Shown: positions 19,599-28,709 of the stretch, piece after piece
Layout of the letters: every line of letters starts with the position of its first letter
Position numbering within the stretch: position 1 is the first letter of the stretch
NCBI RefSeq assembly: GCF_021502675.1
Contig: NZ_JAKFHA010000013.1
Coordinates: 1 to 64,000 of the forward strand
Source: Yinghuangia soli
GTDB lineage: Bacteria; Actinomycetota; Actinomycetes; Streptomycetales; Streptomycetaceae
Reading direction: 5' to 3'
DNA: 64,000 nt
Program-made: the position numbers and the translations under genes
Notes under the pieces: generated by a model
Database searches by the model: none
What the model was told of the DNA's origin: nothing
What the model saw: only the letters and a program-made list of their open reading frames with translations

Positions 19599-20941
19599 CC
19601 GAGTCGAACAACGCGAACCGCGGCAACGACGCGAACGACGCGAGCGGTTCCGGCAAGGCGAACGAGCCGGCCGCCGCGCCGACCGCGACGCAGCCCGCCG
19701 CCAAGGCGCCGCAGAAGTCGTTCGGCCGCCAGGTTCTCGACGGCATCGTGACCGGCAACTCGGCCGTGGTCACCTTCCTCGCGATCGTGCTGGCGCTGGT
19801 CGTCGGCGCGATCCTGATCGTGCTGTCCGACCAGGACGTCCTGGACAAGTACCAGTACTTCTTCGCGGACCCGGGAGACGCCCTGTCGGCGTCCTGGACC
19901 GTGGTGAAGGACGCGTACGTCGCGCTGTTCAAGGGGGCGATCCTCGACCCGGACACGCTCGACTCGAACTACGCGCCCTACATCCTCAAGCCGATCTCCG
20001 AGACCATCTCGATGGCCACCCCGCTGATCTTCGGCGGTCTCGCGGTCTCCATCGCGTTCCGGGCCGGCCTGTTCAACATCGGTGCGCAGGGCCAGCTGAT
20101 CGCGGGCGCGATCCTGGCCTCCTGGGTCGGCTTCACCTTCGACCTGCCCGGCGCGCTCCTGCTGATCCTGGTCATGCTCGGCGGCATCATCGGCGGCGCG
20201 CTGTACGCGGGCCTGGCAGGCGTGCTCAAGGCGCGCTTCGGGGCCCACGAAGTGATCGTCACGATCATGTTCAACTACATCGCGGTGTACTTCCTGGGCT
20301 GGCTGCTCACCACCACGACGTTCCGCGAGGCCGACCAGCAGCAGCCGATCGGCAAGCCGCTGGACGACGGCGCGCTGCTGCCCCGGCTGTTCGGCGACGA
20401 GCTGCGCATCAACCTCGGCATCATCCTGGCGCTGGCCGCGGTCGCGCTGTACTGGTGGATCCTCAACCGCTCCGCGATGGGCTTCGAGCTGCGCGCGGTC
20501 GGATCCAACCCGGACGCCGCACGCACCGCGGGCATGAGCGTGGGCCGCGCGCAGATCGTCTCGATGGCGATCGCCGGCGGTCTGGCCGGCATGGTCGGCG
20601 TGTGCCAGCTGGCCGGTCCGTACAACGCGGGCCACCAGCTGAGCCCGACCATCGACGCGGGCCTCGGCTTCACCGCCATCACGGTCGCCCTGCTCGGCCG
20701 CACCAAGCCGCTCGGCGTGGTGTTCGCGGCGCTGCTGTTCGGCGCCCTGCAGGCCGGCGGTTCGACGATGCAGGCGGCGGCCGGCGTCTCCATCGACATC
20801 GTCATGGTCATCCAGGCGGTCATCGTGCTGTGCGTCGCGGCGCCCGCACTGGTCCGCACGATCTTCCGCCTCAAGGGCGCGCACAAGGGCGGCGAAGGCG
20901 GCCTGGTGGCGAAGGAAACCGCAGGGGCGGAGGCCGTCTGA
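19595..20941 (+). CDS. Nucleoside ABC transporter permease 1
   Basis: Membrane permease (448 residues) of the BPD_transp_2 family. A polar Asn/Ala-rich N-terminus of about 50 residues precedes about ten hydrophobic segments. The characteristic loop GLFNIGAQGQLIAGAILA (about 155-172) and the internal segment AVGSNPDAARTAGMSVGRAQ, the EAA-like ATPase contact, are both present. ATG 19595 overlaps the ATPase stop, with a GGAGG-rich site upstream. It pairs with the next permease. Confidence 0.92.
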   Translation: MTESNNANRGNDANDASGSGKANEPAAAPTATQPAAKAPQKSFGRQVLDGIVTGNSAVVTFLAIVLALVVGAILIVLSDQDVLDKYQYFFADPGDALSASWTVVKDAYVALFKGAILDPDTLDSNYAPYILKPISETISMATPLIFGGLAVSIAFRAGLFNIGAQGQLIAGAILASWVGFTFDLPGALLLILVMLGGIIGGALYAGLAGVLKARFGAHEVIVTIMFNYIAVYFLGWLLTTTTFREADQQQPIGKPLDDGALLPRLFGDELRINLGIILALAAVALYWWILNRSAMGFELRAVGSNPDAARTAGMSVGRAQIVSMAIAGGLAGMVGVCQLAGPYNAGHQLSPTIDAGLGFTAITVALLGRTKPLGVVFAALLFGALQAGGSTMQAAAGVSIDIVMVIQAVIVLCVAAPALVRTIFRLKGAHKGGEGGLVAKETAGAEAV

Positions 20942-22257
20942 TGTCGAACACTCTCATCACGCCCGAGGCGGAAGCGCCGCAGGAGGCCTCCGGTGCCGCC
21001 GCGCGCACGCTGCGGGCCGCGGCCCGGCGCCGCGCCCTGATCACCGGCGGCGGCTTCATCCTGCTCGGCCTGTACGCGCTGTGGGCGTTCGGCCTGGGCA
21101 CCAAGAGCGGCATCGACGCGACGTTCGGCATGACCGTGTCCGGTTCCGGCCCCGAGGTCGGCGACCTGGACGTCGCCGCGCGCGCCACCGCCATCGCCAT
21201 GGCGGTGCTGTGCATGGCGGCCGGTGTGGCGCGCATCGTGCTGGCCCCGGACAACAAGCTCGTGGGCCGGCTCACCGCCGGGGTGTTCGTGGTGGCCTTC
21301 CTGGTCGCCTTCCTGTGCTGGGCGGTGGCCGGCAAGCAGATGTCCTTCGCGGGCGCGCTGCAGAACACCATGCTCGCCGCCACCCCGCTCATCCTGGGCG
21401 CCCTCGCGGGCGTCATCGGCGAGCGTTCCGGCATCGTCAACATCGCCATCGAAGGCCAGTTCCTGTTCGGCGCGTTCGGCGCCGCGCTCACCGCGTCGGT
21501 CACCGACTCGCTGTGGGCCGGCCTGATCGCGGGCGCGGTGGCGGGCGGCCTGGTGGGCCTGCTGCTCGCGGTGTTCGCGGTGCGCTATGTCGTCGAGCAG
21601 GTCGTCCTCGGTGTCGTCATCAACCTGCTGGTGGCCGGCCTGACCGGCTTCCTGTACTCGCAGCTGATGCGCCCGAACGCCGACAAGTACAACAACCCGG
21701 ACATCTTCCAGAGCCACGCGATCCCGCTGCTGTCCGACATCCCGGTCATCGGCCCGGTGCTGTTCGACGTCAACATCATCGTGTACCTGATGTACGCGCT
21801 GGTCGTGATCGTGCACTTCGCGCTCTTCAACACCCGCTGGGGCCTGCGCGCCCGCGCGGTCGGCGAGCACCCCACCGCGGCGGACACGGTCGGCATCAAG
21901 GTCAACCGCACCCGGTACCTGAACGTCTCGATGGCCGGCTGCATCGCGGGCATCGGCGGCGCGTTCCTGACCATCGGCACGGTCGGCTCGTTCAGCAAGG
22001 ACATGGCCTCCGGCGCGGGCTACATCGCGCTTGCCGCGGTCATCTTCGGCCGCTGGCGGCCGCTGGGCGCGGTCGCCGCGGCGCTGATGTTCGGCTTCTT
22101 CAAGGCGCTGGCCACCTCGCTGCAGACCCTGCAGACGCCGATCCCGACCGAGTTCCTGACCATGCTGCCGTACATCGTCACGGTGTTCGCGGTGGCCGGC
22201 CTGGTGGGCAAGGTGCGGCCGCCGGCCGCGGCCAACAAGCCGTACGTGAAGGGCTGA
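20941..22257 (+). CDS. Nucleoside ABC transporter permease 2
   Basis: Second permease (438 residues) of the importer, with the same family features as permease 1: SGIVNIAIEGQFLFGAFGAA after an initial helix and AVGEHPTAADTVGIKVNR as the likely ATPase contact loop. Its ATG shares one base with the stop of permease 1 (TGATG). The pair forms the heteromeric membrane channel. Only 3 bp separate it from cdd, so uptake and catabolism are in one transcript. Confidence 0.92.
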   Translation: MSNTLITPEAEAPQEASGAAARTLRAAARRRALITGGGFILLGLYALWAFGLGTKSGIDATFGMTVSGSGPEVGDLDVAARATAIAMAVLCMAAGVARIVLAPDNKLVGRLTAGVFVVAFLVAFLCWAVAGKQMSFAGALQNTMLAATPLILGALAGVIGERSGIVNIAIEGQFLFGAFGAALTASVTDSLWAGLIAGAVAGGLVGLLLAVFAVRYVVEQVVLGVVINLLVAGLTGFLYSQLMRPNADKYNNPDIFQSHAIPLLSDIPVIGPVLFDVNIIVYLMYALVVIVHFALFNTRWGLRARAVGEHPTAADTVGIKVNRTRYLNVSMAGCIAGIGGAFLTIGTVGSFSKDMASGAGYIALAAVIFGRWRPLGAVAAALMFGFFKALATSLQTLQTPIPTEFLTMLPYIVTVFAVAGLVGKVRPPAAANKPYVKG

Positions 22258-22260
22258 TCC

Positions 22261-22650
22261 GTGGCCGAGATCGATTGGGCGGCGCTGCGCGCGGCCGCCG
22301 CCGAGGCGATGGGGCATGCGTACGCCCCGTACTCGAAGTACCCGGTGGGCGCCGCGGCGCTCGTCGACGACGGCCGCACGGTGTCCGGCTGCAACGTGGA
22401 GAACGCCTCGTACGGCGTCACGCTGTGCGCGGAGTGCGGCCTGGTGTCCGCACTGCACGCGAGCGGCGGCGGCAGGCTGGTCGCCTTCACGTGCTGCGAC
22501 GGCGGCGGCGCGGTCCTGATGCCGTGCGGCCGCTGCCGCCAGCTCCTGTGGGAGCACGGCGGCCCGGCGCTGCTGGTGGACACCGCCAAGGGGATACGGC
22601 CGCTGTCCGAGCTGCTGCCGGATGCGTTCGGCCCCGACAACCTGAACTGA
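22261..22650 (+). CDS. cdd: Cytidine deaminase
   Basis: Small zinc deaminase (129 residues) converting cytidine/deoxycytidine to the uridine forms. The family signature is complete: NVENASYGVTLCAECG gives the first zinc Cys and the catalytic Glu, and MPCGRCRQLL gives the other two Cys ligands. The N-terminal APYSKYPVGAAAL fits the substrate-binding FxVGA segment. GTG 22261 lies 3 bp after the permease stop with GAAGGG upstream. It feeds uridine nucleosides to DeoA, encoded 18 bp later. Confidence 0.95.
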   Translation: MAEIDWAALRAAAAEAMGHAYAPYSKYPVGAAALVDDGRTVSGCNVENASYGVTLCAECGLVSALHASGGGRLVAFTCCDGGGAVLMPCGRCRQLLWEHGGPALLVDTAKGIRPLSELLPDAFGPDNLN

Positions 22651-22668
22651 GCGAGGAGCACGTTGAGC

Positions 22669-23955
22669 ATGGACGCCATCTCCGTCATCCGCACCAAGCG
22701 CGACCGAGGCGAGCTGACCGACCGTCAGATCGACTGGGTGGTCGACGCCTACACGCGGGGCGAGGTCGCGGACGAGCAGATGTCCGCCCTGGCGATGGCG
22801 ATCCTGCTCAACGGCATGACGGCCGCGGAGATCAACCGCTGGACCGACGCGATGATCGCGTCCGGTGAGCGGATGGACTTCTCCGGGCTGTCCCGGCCGA
22901 CCGCCGACAAGCACTCCACCGGCGGCGTCGGCGACAAGATCACCCTGCCGCTCGCCCCGCTCGTCGCGGCCTGCGGCGTGGCCGTCCCGCAGCTGTCCGG
23001 CCGCGGCCTCGGCCACACCGGCGGCACGCTGGACAAGCTGGAGGCCATCCCCGGCTGGCGCGCGCTGCTGTCCAACGACGAGATGCTCGCCGTCCTGGAG
23101 GACGTCGGCGCGGTGATCTGCGCGGCCGGCGACGGCCTCGCGCCCGCCGACAAGAAGCTGTACGCGCTGCGCGACGTCACCGGCACCGTCGAGGCCATCC
23201 CGCTGATCGCCAGCTCGATCATGAGCAAGAAGATCGCCGAGGGCACCGGCGCGCTGGTCCTGGACGTCAAGGTGGGCACCGGCGCGTTCATGAAGGACCT
23301 CGCCGACGCCCGCGAACTCGCCCGCACCATGGTGCGGTTGGGCGTGGACCACGGCGTCAGGACGGTCGCGCTGCTGACCGACATGTCCACCCCGCTGGGC
23401 CTCACCGCGGGCAACGCCCTCGAAGTCCGGGAGTCCGTCGAGGTGCTGGCCGGCGGCGGCCCCGCGGACGTCGTCGAGCTGACTCTCGCGCTGGCCCGCG
23501 AAATGCTGGCCGCCGCGGGCGTCACCGACAAGGACCCGGCCGACGCGCTCAAGAACGGTGCCGCGATGGACGCGTGGCGCCGCATGATCGCCGCGCAGGG
23601 CGGCGACCCGGACGCGCCGCTGCCCACCGCCCGCGAGACGCACGTCGTCACCGCGGCGGAGAGCGGCGTGCTGACGCGCCTGGACGCGTACGGCGTGGGC
23701 GTCGCGGCCTGGCGCCTCGGGGCCGGCCGGGCCCGCAAGGAAGAGGCCGTGCAGGCCGGCGCGGGCGTCGAGATCCACGCCAAGCCGGGCGACCGCGTCA
23801 CCGCCGGGCAGCCGCTGCTCACCCTGCACACCGACACCCCGGAGCGCTTCGACTACGCGCTGGAGGCGCTGGCCGGCAGCCACGACATCGCCGCCGCGGG
23901 CACCGCGTTCGCGCCGACGCCCATCGTCATCGACCGGATCGGCCCGACCGCCTGA
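22669..23955 (+). CDS. deoA: Thymidine phosphorylase
   Basis: Pyrimidine nucleoside phosphorylase (428 residues) splitting thymidine/deoxyuridine into base and deoxyribose-1-phosphate. The phosphate-binding signature KHSTGGVGDKITLPL, the segment SGRGLGHTGGTLDKLE and the C-terminal GVEIHAKPGDRVTAGQPLLTLHTD domain are all present. ATG 22669 has GAGGAG 10 nt upstream; an in-frame TTG at 22663 is 4 nt from the same site and is also possible. It is the last gene of the nucleoside operon and is followed by a hairpin at 24025. Confidence 0.95.
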   Translation: MDAISVIRTKRDRGELTDRQIDWVVDAYTRGEVADEQMSALAMAILLNGMTAAEINRWTDAMIASGERMDFSGLSRPTADKHSTGGVGDKITLPLAPLVAACGVAVPQLSGRGLGHTGGTLDKLEAIPGWRALLSNDEMLAVLEDVGAVICAAGDGLAPADKKLYALRDVTGTVEAIPLIASSIMSKKIAEGTGALVLDVKVGTGAFMKDLADARELARTMVRLGVDHGVRTVALLTDMSTPLGLTAGNALEVRESVEVLAGGGPADVVELTLALAREMLAAAGVTDKDPADALKNGAAMDAWRRMIAAQGGDPDAPLPTARETHVVTAAESGVLTRLDAYGVGVAAWRLGAGRARKEEAVQAGAGVEIHAKPGDRVTAGQPLLTLHTDTPERFDYALEALAGSHDIAAAGTAFAPTPIVIDRIGPTA

Positions 23956-24024
23956 CCCGGTCCCGGGAAGACCCGGGCGACACACCGGGCCTCCTGGGCT
24001 CCGGCCGATTACCCGCACGCTCGC

Positions 24025-24054
24025 ACAGGGCGGCCGATAGCCTGGCCGCCCTGT
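24025..24054 (+). terminator. Terminator of the nucleoside operon
   Basis: A perfect 11-bp stem (24025-24035 with 24044-24054) and an 8-nt loop lie 70 bp past deoA and 54 bp before the lipoprotein gene. No long U-tract follows. Confidence 0.6.
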
Positions 24055-24107
24055 CCGTGCGTCAGGCCCCACGCACGGGCCGGCGCCGCGTTCCCGAGGT
24101 GCACAAC

Positions 24108-24902
24108 ATGGCCATACCGTCCCGTCCGCGCCGACTTCTCGCGGCGGCCGCCACCGCGACGTCCCTGCTGCTCGCCGCCACCGCATGCGGCGGTGACGAC
24201 GACCCCAAGGACCCGCCCGCGCAGGGCAAGTCGACGGAGACCCCCGCCGCTTCGGCATCGCAGCAGGCGCCCGACGGCAAGGCTTCCGCCACTCCGACCG
24301 GCGGCACTCCGACCGGCGGCACGTCCAAGGCGCTGACCGAGGACCAGCTCGAGCAGGTCGTGCTCGGCAAGGCCGACGTGCCGCCCACGGTGACCGTCGA
24401 GTCGTTCGAGCAGTCCGCGTCCGAGCCGGTCCCGCAAAAGGCGGAGTGCCGACCGGTGATGGACGTGCTGTCCGGCGGCATCGCGGTCAAGAAGGACGAA
24501 GCGCACGTCGGCAAGCGCTACAAGATCGACGGCGACGAGAACCCGCTCAACGTCATCATGGTCGCGAGCTACAAGCCGGGGGGCGCGAAGAAGCTCGTCG
24601 ACGAGGCGATTGCGGCGCTCCCCAAGTGCGCGACCTTCACGGCCGAGAAGAACGGCATGATCGCCACCTACACGGCCAAGAAGGCCGCGATGGAGTCGTC
24701 CGCCGACACAACCCTGGCCATCGAACTGACCACCTCCGCACCGGGATTGGCCAAGCCGGTACCGACCAGCTACCTGATCGTCCGGGTAGGCGACCAGCTC
24801 GCGGTGTTCGTGAACCTCGACACCAAGGAGTTCACCTCGGAGCTCCCCGACCGCGAAATCGTCGACCAGCAGGTCAAGAAGATCAAGGACGCCACCAAGT
24901 AG
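24108..24902 (+). CDS. Lipoprotein of unknown function
   Basis: Exported lipoprotein of 264 residues: basic N-terminus, Ala/Leu-rich core, lipobox ATAC with Cys27. A Thr/Pro/Ala-rich linker to about residue 70 contains the small repeat TPTGGTPTGGT. The following domain (TEDQLEQVVLGKADVPPTVTVE... with two further Cys) resembles the sensor-like lipoproteins common in Streptomyces, but no named family was recognised. ATG 24108 has GAGG 9 nt upstream; GTG 24099 is in frame but sits on that site. It is convergent with the MFS gene across a shared terminator. Confidence 0.75.
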   Translation: MAIPSRPRRLLAAAATATSLLLAATACGGDDDPKDPPAQGKSTETPAASASQQAPDGKASATPTGGTPTGGTSKALTEDQLEQVVLGKADVPPTVTVESFEQSASEPVPQKAECRPVMDVLSGGIAVKKDEAHVGKRYKIDGDENPLNVIMVASYKPGGAKKLVDEAIAALPKCATFTAEKNGMIATYTAKKAAMESSADTTLAIELTTSAPGLAKPVPTSYLIVRVGDQLAVFVNLDTKEFTSELPDREIVDQQVKKIKDATK

Positions 24903-24913
24903 CCATCCGGGAA

Positions 24914-24940
24914 CCGGGACCGGCCGAGCGCCGGTCCCGG
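24914..24940. terminator. Bidirectional hairpin between convergent genes
   Basis: An 11-bp perfect stem (CCGGGACCGGC / GCCGGTCCCGG) with a 5-nt loop lies 11 bp from the lipoprotein stop and 43 bp from the MFS stop. It is positioned to stop transcripts from both sides. Confidence 0.65.
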
Positions 24941-24983
24941 GAGCCCCGGACGATGTCCTCCCGTCCCCGCCTGCGCCGCGCGG

Positions 24984-26315
24984 TCAGGCGCGGACGGCAG
25001 CGCGGGGGGCGGCGGCGCGGACCGGCCGGGTGGCAGCGGAAGGCAGCAGGCGCGCGGCCGCAAGCGCGGCCAGGGCGCACAGGACGAGCACGAACACCAC
25101 GGCACCGGGCCAGCCCGCGTCGTGGAAGGCCACGCCGCCGAGCGGGCCGCCCAGGCTGCTGCCCAGGTAGTACGCCGCGATGTACAGCGCGGACGCCTGC
25201 GCGCGGCCGTGCGTCGCGCGCAGCCCCACCGCGGCGCTCGCCGCCGCATGCCCGGCGAAGAAGCCGCCGGTCAGCACGATCAGGCCGGGCACCACGAACG
25301 CCAAGTGGTCCGGCAGGGTCAGCAGCGCGCCCGCGGCGGTGACCGCGGCGGCCGCCCACAGCGTGGTGCGGTGTCCGAAGCGGCCGACCATGCGCCCCGC
25401 GGCCGCCGAACTGAAGGTGCCCGCCAGGTAGATGACGAACACCGCGCCCACCACGGCCTCGGGCAGCCCGAACGGCTCGGCGAGCAGCCGGTAGCCCAGG
25501 TAGTTGTAGACCGTGCCGAACGCCGCCATGAACAGCATGCCGAGCAGGTACAGGCGGCGCAGCGTCGGGTCCGCCAGGTGGGCCCGCAGGGTCGACGCGA
25601 GGGCGCGCGGACTCTCCTTCGCGGGCCGGAAGTTGCGCGATGCGGGCACCAGCAGCCGGAACGCGATCGCGCAGCCGAGCGCGACCAGCCCGACGGTCAG
25701 CAGCGCGGTGCGCCACCCGCCCAGGTCGCCGGCCAGTCCCGTGACCAGCCGGCCGCCCATGCCGCCGATGCTGTTGCCCGCCACGTACAGGCCCATCGCG
25801 GCGCCCAGCGAGGTGCCCTCCACCTCTTCGGCGAGGTACGCCATCGCGGTCGCCGGGAGCCCGGCCAGCGCCACGCCCTGCAGGGTGCGCAGCGCGACCA
25901 GGGTGCCGAAGTCCGGGGCGAACGCGGCCAGGACGCCCAGCAGCGCGGCGGCGAAGACCGACACCGTCATGATGCGGGTGCGGCCGACCCGCTCCGACAG
26001 CATGCTCACCGGGATGACCGCGAGGGCCAGCGCACCGGTGGCCACCGACACCGAAACGCTGGCCTGAGCGGGCGTCAGGTGGAAGCTGCCGGACAGCTGC
26101 GGCAGCAGTGTCTGGGTGGTGTAGAGCATCGCGAACGTCGCGCATCCGGCGAGGAACAGCGCGAGGTTGACGCGCCGGTATCCGGCCGAGCCCCGCGCAT
26201 GGCGCGCCGGGGCGGCGGCCGCGGTCGCGGGGTCCTGGGCGGCGGCCTGAGCAGGTATCGGGGCAGGTGCTGGGGCAGGGTCGCCGGCGGAGGCCGGCTC
26301 GCGTTCGGCGGGCAT
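24984..26315 (-). CDS. MFS transporter (YnfM/arabinose-efflux-like)
   Basis: Twelve-helix MFS exporter of 443 residues with a Pro/Ala-rich cytosolic N-terminus (about 1-50). Motif A-like SERVGRTRIM follows helix 2, and GYRRVNLALFLAGCATFAMLYTTQTLLPQL opens helix 1 in the manner of YnfM-type carriers. ATG 26315 has no ribosome binding site, but TAGGTT lies 7 nt upstream with TTGGAC 18 bp before it, so the mRNA is probably leaderless. It is divergent from a LysR regulator whose start is 63 bp away, the usual layout of a LysR-controlled exporter. Substrate unknown. Confidence 0.85.
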   Translation of the reverse strand: MPAEREPASAGDPAPAPAPIPAQAAAQDPATAAAAPARHARGSAGYRRVNLALFLAGCATFAMLYTTQTLLPQLSGSFHLTPAQASVSVSVATGALALAVIPVSMLSERVGRTRIMTVSVFAAALLGVLAAFAPDFGTLVALRTLQGVALAGLPATAMAYLAEEVEGTSLGAAMGLYVAGNSIGGMGGRLVTGLAGDLGGWRTALLTVGLVALGCAIAFRLLVPASRNFRPAKESPRALASTLRAHLADPTLRRLYLLGMLFMAAFGTVYNYLGYRLLAEPFGLPEAVVGAVFVIYLAGTFSSAAAGRMVGRFGHRTTLWAAAAVTAAGALLTLPDHLAFVVPGLIVLTGGFFAGHAAASAAVGLRATHGRAQASALYIAAYYLGSSLGGPLGGVAFHDAGWPGAVVFVLVLCALAALAAARLLPSAATRPVRAAAPRAAVRA

Positions 26316-26322
26316 GCCAAGA

Positions 26323-26352
26323 AACCTAGGACGGCCCGAGTCATGCGTCCAA
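26323..26352 (-). promoter_or_regulatory. Promoter of the MFS exporter gene
   Basis: On the minus strand TTGGAC (26352-26347), an 18-bp spacer and TAGGTT (26328-26323) end 7 nt before the ATG. The -35 box lies within the upstream region of the divergent LysR gene, so regulator binding there would affect both. Confidence 0.5.
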
Positions 26353-26378
26353 TGCATGGAACGGCGATGATTGATGCC

Positions 26379-27326
26379 ATGGCGTATGAGAGCAGGTCAG
26401 TGCGGCCGCCGGACGATCCGGCGGGGGAAAACCCGGTCGAGATCCTGGCGCCGCGGCTCGTGCAGTTCGCGGCGGTGGCGAAGGCCGAGCACATCACGCG
26501 CGCCGCCGAGCAACTCGGCGTGCCGCAGCCGACGCTCAGCCGGACCATGGCACGCCTTGAGGCCGAGCTGGGCGTGCCGCTGCTGGTCCGCACCGGGCGC
26601 GGCGTACGCCTGACCCGGCAGGGCCGCATGCTGCTGGCCGCCGTCGAGCCGGTGCTGGACCAGCTGGAGCAGGCCGGTGCGGCGATCCAGGGCGAGGCGA
26701 GCGCGACCCGGGGCAAGGTGGCGTTCGGGTTCCTGCACACCATGGGCGCCGAGGCGGTGCCGGGCCTGCTGCGCGCCTTCCGGGCGGACCACCCCGGCAT
26801 CCGCTTCGCGCTCGTGCAGGACTCCGCCGCGGTGATGCTGGACCGCATGCGCGCGGGCGAACTGGACCTGTGCCTGACCTCGCCGCTGCCGGACGCCCCG
26901 GACCTCGCGGTCCGGGCCCTCGGCGAGCAGCGGCTGTACCTGGTGGTGCCGGCCGACCACCGGCTCGCCGGACGGCGGCGGGTCCGCCTCGCCGAGGCCG
27001 CCGAGGAGACGTTCGTGTGCATGGAGCCGGGCTACGGCCTGCGCCGCATCGCGGATGCGCTGTGCGCCGAGGCCGGGTTCGTGCCGCGCGTCGCGTTCGA
27101 GGGCGAGGAGGCCGAGACGCTGCGCGGCCTGGTCGCCGCCGGGCTCGGCGTCGCGCTGCTGCCCGCCCCGGAGGCGGCCCGCCCGGGCACCGTGCAGCTC
27201 GCGGTGAGCGCGCCGCGCGCGTACCGGACCATCGGGCTGGCCTGGCTCGCCGGGCGGCCGGAGACCGCGCCGGTGCGCTTGTTCCGCGAGTTCGTGCTCG
27301 GCCGCACCGGGCAACTGCTGCACTGA
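26379..27326 (+). CDS. LysR-family transcriptional regulator
   Basis: LTTR of 315 residues from the chosen start. The winged helix-turn-helix is clear (LVQFAAVAKAEHITRAAEQLGVPQPTLSRTMARLEAELG), followed by the coiled linker and a two-lobed effector-binding domain. It resembles GltC/CynR-like regulators. Four in-frame ATGs lie at 26343, 26352, 26367 and 26379; none has a Shine-Dalgarno sequence. The last is preferred because the earlier ones overlap the -35 box of the divergent MFS promoter. It likely regulates that exporter and itself from the shared 63-bp region; the ligand is unknown. Confidence 0.88.
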   Translation: MAYESRSVRPPDDPAGENPVEILAPRLVQFAAVAKAEHITRAAEQLGVPQPTLSRTMARLEAELGVPLLVRTGRGVRLTRQGRMLLAAVEPVLDQLEQAGAAIQGEASATRGKVAFGFLHTMGAEAVPGLLRAFRADHPGIRFALVQDSAAVMLDRMRAGELDLCLTSPLPDAPDLAVRALGEQRLYLVVPADHRLAGRRRVRLAEAAEETFVCMEPGYGLRRIADALCAEAGFVPRVAFEGEEAETLRGLVAAGLGVALLPAPEAARPGTVQLAVSAPRAYRTIGLAWLAGRPETAPVRLFREFVLGRTGQLLH

Positions 27327-27402
27327 GCCGCCCGGCAGGCCCGCCGCGGAGCGCCCGTCCGTTGCCGTTCCGGTGCGATGTCGTCATCTGACGTTCGTGC
27401 CT

Positions 27403-27416
27403 TCTACGCGCGTAGG
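27403..27416 (+). promoter_or_regulatory. Operator in the add promoter
   Basis: TCTACGCGCGTAGG, 13 of 14 matches to the recurring palindrome, fills the promoter spacer and directly abuts the -10 box TACTAA (27417-27422). A protein bound here would exclude RNA polymerase. The same geometry is seen at deoC. Confidence 0.7.
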
Positions 27417-27422
27417 TACTAA
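27417..27422 (+). promoter_or_regulatory. Putative -10 box of add
   Basis: TACTAA ends 9 nt before the add ATG. With no Shine-Dalgarno sequence present, the transcript probably begins at or just before the start codon. Confidence 0.55.
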
Positions 27423-27431
27423 AGTCTGCCC

Positions 27432-28553
27432 ATGCACAGCCATCACGCAGCCTCGCCCTCGGCCGAGCACATCCGCCGAGCCCCGAAGGTTCTCCTCCAC
27501 GACCACCTCGACGGCGGCCTGCGTCCGGCCACCATCGTCGAACTCGCCGCCGCCGTCGGCTACGGCAACCTGCCCACCACCGATCCCGAGGCGCTCGGCG
27601 ACTGGTTCCGCGAGGCGGCCGACTCCGGCTCGCTGGAGCGCTACCTGGAGACGTTCGCGCACACCTGCGCGGTCATGCAGACCCGCGAGGCGCTGGTCCG
27701 GGTGGCCGCCGAGTGCGCCGAGGACCTCGCCGCGGACGGCGTCGTGTACGCCGAGATCCGCTACGCCCCCGAGCAGCACCTCGAAGCCGGCCTGACCCTC
27801 GACGAGGTCGTCGTGGCGGTCAACGAGGGCTTCCGGCTCGGCGAGCGCAACGCCGCCGAGGCGGGGCACCGCATCAAGGTCGGCGCGCTGCTCACCGCGA
27901 TGCGCCACGCGGCCCGCTCGCTGGAGATCGCCGAGCTCGCCAACCGCTACCGCGACCAGGGCGTGGCCGGCTTCGACATCGCGGGCGCCGAGGCGGGCCA
28001 CCCGCCCACCCGGCACCTCGACGCGTTCGAGTACCTGCAGCGCGAGAACTTCCACTTCACCATCCACGCCGGCGAGGCGTTCGGCCTGCCGTCGATCTGG
28101 GAGGCCGTGCAGTGGTGCGGCGCGGACCGGCTCGGCCACGGCGTGCGCATCATCGACGACATCACGGTCAAGGACGACGGCACCGTGGAGCTGGGCCGGC
28201 TCGCCGCGTACGTGCGCGACAAGCGCATCCCGCTGGAGATGTGCCCGACCTCGAACCTGCAGACCGGCGCCGCCGATTCGTACGGCGACCACCCGATCGG
28301 CCTGCTCCGCAAGCTCTACTTCCGGGTCACCGTCAACACCGACAATAGGCTCATGTCCGGCACGTCCATGTCGCGCGAGTTCGAGCACCTCGCGGAGGCG
28401 TTCGGGTACGGCCTGGACGACATGCAGTGGTTCACCGTGAACGCCATGAAGTCGGCGTTCCTGCCCTTCGACGAGCGCCTCGCGATGATCAACGAGGTGA
28501 TCAAGCCGGGCTATGCCGCGCTGCGTTCGGAGTGGCTGTTCGCGCAGTCCTGA
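27432..28553 (+). CDS. add: Adenosine deaminase
   Basis: Zinc enzyme of 373 residues converting adenosine and deoxyadenosine to inosine forms. Family motifs are intact: [12 protein letters not shown] (HxH metal ligands), [12 protein letters not shown] (catalytic region), DRLGHGVRI (His), [10 protein letters not shown] and [16 protein letters not shown], where the actinobacterial variant has Asn beside the metal-ligand Asp. It is single-gene, with its own promoter containing the shared nucleoside operator, and is bounded by a very strong terminator. Its product inosine is the substrate of the purine nucleoside phosphorylase at 44.4-45.2 kb. Confidence 0.95.
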   Translation: MHSHHAASPSAEHIRRAPKVLLHDHLDGGLRPATIVELAAAVGYGNLPTTDPEALGDWFREAADSGSLERYLETFAHTCAVMQTREALVRVAAECAEDLAADGVVYAEIRYAPEQHLEAGLTLDEVVVAVNEGFRLGERNAAEAGHRIKVGALLTAMRHAARSLEIAELANRYRDQGVAGFDIAGAEAGHPPTRHLDAFEYLQRENFHFTIHAGEAFGLPSIWEAVQWCGADRLGHGVRIIDDITVKDDGTVELGRLAAYVRDKRIPLEMCPTSNLQTGAADSYGDHPIGLLRKLYFRVTVNTDNRLMSGTSMSREFEHLAEAFGYGLDDMQWFTVNAMKSAFLPFDERLAMINEVIKPGYAALRSEWLFAQS

Positions 28554-28571
28554 CCTGCGCATCCGCCCGTA

Positions 28572-28624
28572 CGCCGCGAGCCGGCCGGCCCCGCCGAAGG
28601 GGCCGGGCCGGCTCGCGGCGTTTT
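28572..28624 (+). terminator. Strong intrinsic terminator of add
   Basis: A perfect 15-bp outer stem (28572-28586 with 28606-28620) has further inner pairing and is followed by TTTT. It lies 18 bp after the add stop. Confidence 0.92.
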
Positions 28625-28652
28625 GCGCTTGCCATCCCGCGTTCGCTACCTT
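28623..28652 (+). promoter_or_regulatory. Promoter of small secreted protein 1
   Basis: TTGCGC (28623-28628), an 18-bp spacer and TACCTT (28647-28652). The context TTCGCTACCTT(T/C)CGTG is nearly identical to that before the related gene at 34955, so the two are probably read by the same polymerase form. Confidence 0.5.
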
Positions 28653-28709
28653 TCGTGCTCATGTCGTCACGTGGCGTGGCAGTGCCGCGTCCGGAAGATG
28701 AGGATGCTC

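Noticed and set aside
20275-24258. Very long minus-strand open frame antisense to the nucleoside operon
   Set aside because: It is a GC-bias shadow: Arg/His/Gly/Asp-rich, no domain, no ribosome binding site, and it spans several well-supported plus-strand genes.
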